The notes below the pieces were generated by a model that saw nothing but the letters and a program-made list of their open reading frames with translations, ran no database searches and was not told where the DNA came from. This document shows positions 62,481-64,000 of a stretch of 64,000 nt of DNA, in pieces. This DNA comes from QIAW01 sp035487295 (GTDB taxonomy: Bacteria > Acidobacteriota > Terriglobia > Terriglobales > Acidobacteriaceae): the NCBI GenBank assembly GCA_035487295.1, contig DATHMH010000023.1:105495-169494 (forward strand), in the 5' to 3' direction. The translations under genes were made by a program, and so were the position numbers. Position 1 is the first letter of the stretch. Every line of letters starts with the position of its first letter.

Positions 62481-62719
62481 GTGTAGTTCGGATGTAATTC
62501 ATTGATACTGAACGGTATTGGCGGACAGCTAATGATACCGGAGACGACGCTATAGCCATTCTTATTGTCCCCTTATTGTCCCCAGATTTCGTGAGCGGTG
62601 CGTGAAGCGCAGCCTTTACGGAACTAAGGATCTATGCTCTGCACAGTAGCATTGGTCCAAGAGTTTCGGGAGCCAGCACAAGCAGCTAGAGGAAGAAGCC
62701 GGGGGCTTCGGTCAAACTT

Positions 62720-63226
62720 TCATCTGTGAACAGCAGGCTTCTCATCGGAAGGCATCGCTTTGTCGTCAAACCACGGTTCTTTCGTGATGTCATGACCGGG
62801 CTCACCCGGCTTCGGAAGAAGGGAGGCATCGCGCTTCTCGGTCGCCCATGAAAGCCCCATCAGAAGGCTCCAGGCGACCGAAAAAAATACGTCGTGGGAC
62901 CACTTGAACCACTCGCCATTATCCAGCCGGTGCAGGGAATGCAGATAGAAGCCTGGAAGCACCAACAAGAGCAAACTTGCTGAGAAATAGACTACGAACC
63001 CGCCACCAAAACGAATGAGAAACGAGCGGGAGGCAATGGCATGCCGACCGCGTTGCATGGCAAACATAAGAAGAGTTAGGAGAATGCCACAACCAACCGC
63101 AAATGCCAAGTCGAGCCAACAAAGACCCCGACCGGCTTTAAGCCAAACAAAGGCCAGCGCGCCCGCGGAGCCGATTGCAAGCACGAGAAAGATGTACCTT
63201 GGACGTATCGTTTGACGCGCCAGCAT
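62720..63226 (-). CDS. Integral membrane protein, unknown
   Basis: 168 residues from the ATG at 63226; a longer frame starts at 63316 within the transposon side. Four transmembrane stretches (YIFLVLAIGSAGALAFVWLK, LDLAFAVGCGILLTLLMFAM, GGFVVYFSASLLLLVLPGFY, VFFSVAWSLLMGLSWA) and a charged C-terminal tail. Function unknown. Sits between the tRNA scar and the IS66 transposase, so may be cargo. Confidence 0.6.
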   Translation of the reverse strand: MLARQTIRPRYIFLVLAIGSAGALAFVWLKAGRGLCWLDLAFAVGCGILLTLLMFAMQRGRHAIASRSFLIRFGGGFVVYFSASLLLLVLPGFYLHSLHRLDNGEWFKWSHDVFFSVAWSLLMGLSWATEKRDASLLPKPGEPGHDITKEPWFDDKAMPSDEKPAVHR

Positions 63227-63234
63227 AAGAGATT

Positions 63235-64000
63235 CTAGGGTTGGAAGTATAACCCAGAACGTATTGGAGGGGTGCTTTGCAAAGAGGCCAAGCGCCCCGC
63301 CTGACGGAGCTTCCACTGATCTGGCAACCAGACCGGTAGGTCACTCATCTTGGCCTGCGGCAGGTTTACCAAGAGCTGCGTGAGATAGAGCTGCGGATCA
63401 ATATCGTGTCGGCGGCAGGTGCTGGTTAGGCTGGCAAGGATAGAGGCGGTCTTGCCGCCACGCGGGTTGCCAACAAATAAGGAGTTCTTACGATGAAGCA
63501 CAATGCGCTTCATCTCTCGTTCGCTCACGTTGTTGTCTATGGGCACGGCGCCATCGGAGCAAAACACCGTCAGCGTAGTCCACTGATTCAGAGCATAGCT
63601 CAGCGCCTCGGCCATAGGGTGCTTGGGCAACAGCCAGGCAAGGAACTTCTCATGGAGCCTGTCTAAGATGGGTACCGACTGCTGCTGGCGAAGTTGCAGG
63701 CGCTCCATCACGGAAATCTCTTTCGCCCGCCGCTCGATGGCATAGAGTGAGCGTACCAAGCCCACGGCCTCAGCGGCGATCTCCGGCGCGGCCTTTTCTG
63801 CTTCAATCAGTTTCCGCTTTGCATGTGCCCAGCACCCGGTGCGCGTGATCTCGTTTCCGACCACCACGCCGTTGTACCCGCCATACGCGTCTGCCAAGAG
63901 CACTTGTTTGAAATCTTTCAGAAAATATTTTGGTCCGTCGCGTCCGCGATTGAGCGTGAAGTCGAACACGTTATAGGGATGAGCTTCATCGCCCACATAG
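63235..64000 (-). mobile_element. IS66-family transposase (TnpC), 5' part off the right edge
   Basis: The frame enters at the right edge (YVGDEAHPYNVFDFTLNRGR). The DDE transposase core ends at DNNVSEREMKRIVLHRKNSL, with the C-terminal IS66_C (FVGNPRGGKTASILASLTST and the helix DIDPQLYLTQLLVNLPQ). It terminates normally at 63235, so only the N-terminus is cut by the window. I cannot see the left inverted repeat of the element. Not certain whether the copy is active. Confidence 0.95.

Overview
The window looks like a chromosome segment of a soil-type Acidobacteriota (Terriglobia/Koribacter-like). This is inferred from gene content and style: exported proteins with the VPAG-type beta domain, a PCYCGC-type secreted protein, a split cobalamin-dependent methionine synthase, a NamZ muramidase fusion, GC-rich coding sequence and dense operons. 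There is no rRNA, no intact tRNA, no CRISPR array and no recognisable phage or defence island, so the lineage is a judgement and not proof.

Region 1 (1-20 kb) is mostly amino-acid and nucleotide biosynthesis on the minus strand. carA, a small lipoprotein gene, carB, an M19 dipeptidase and a DapA-family gene run as one block. Next to it lysC-thrC-thrB-hom-asd forms an almost overlapping aspartate-to-threonine operon. Upstream of lysC there is a strong promoter, a 31-codon leader peptide with six Thr codons within nine codons, two identical 9-mers, a complementary segment between them and an intrinsic terminator. Together these have the logic of a threonine attenuator.

Region 2 (20-37 kb) carries cell-envelope and housekeeping genes: yvcK, glmU, a sigma-like protein, an HD-GYP response regulator, a SIMPL protein, hslR and a cell-wall recycling cluster. 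That cluster contains a serine hydrolase fused to an exo-muramidase (NamZ), a second serine hydrolase, murQ and murA. Almost every intergenic gap from about 3 to 43 kb carries short arrays of 7-nt (sometimes 8-9-nt) units. The unit differs from gap to gap, and the arrays are often arranged as two inverted arms; some run into the 3' ends of genes (yvcK, glmU) or abut stop codons (murA).

Region 3 (37-46.6 kb) holds a divergent tetR and a three-gene RND efflux operon (pump, adaptor, outer-membrane factor), a Gfo/Idh/MocA oxidoreductase and GTP-type PEP carboxykinase (pckG).

Region 4 (46.6-58 kb) is a stress or cold-adaptation-like stretch: a cold-shock protein, two RRM proteins, an RpoD-type sigma factor, an ABM-domain protein, a CRP/FNR regulator, an acyl-CoA desaturase, a secreted 32-residue Cys-repeat protein and several small unknown proteins. 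Two genes here (ABM protein and an unknown 143-residue protein) share a promoter plus a 41-nt leader element at nearly identical spacing, the best candidate for an undescribed cis-regulatory element. I noticed no heptamer arrays in this part.

Region 5 (58-64 kb) contains MetH split into two overlapping genes, then a 46-nt 3' fragment of tRNA-Asp flanked by direct repeats (an integration-site scar), a small membrane protein and an IS66-family transposase that runs off the right edge.
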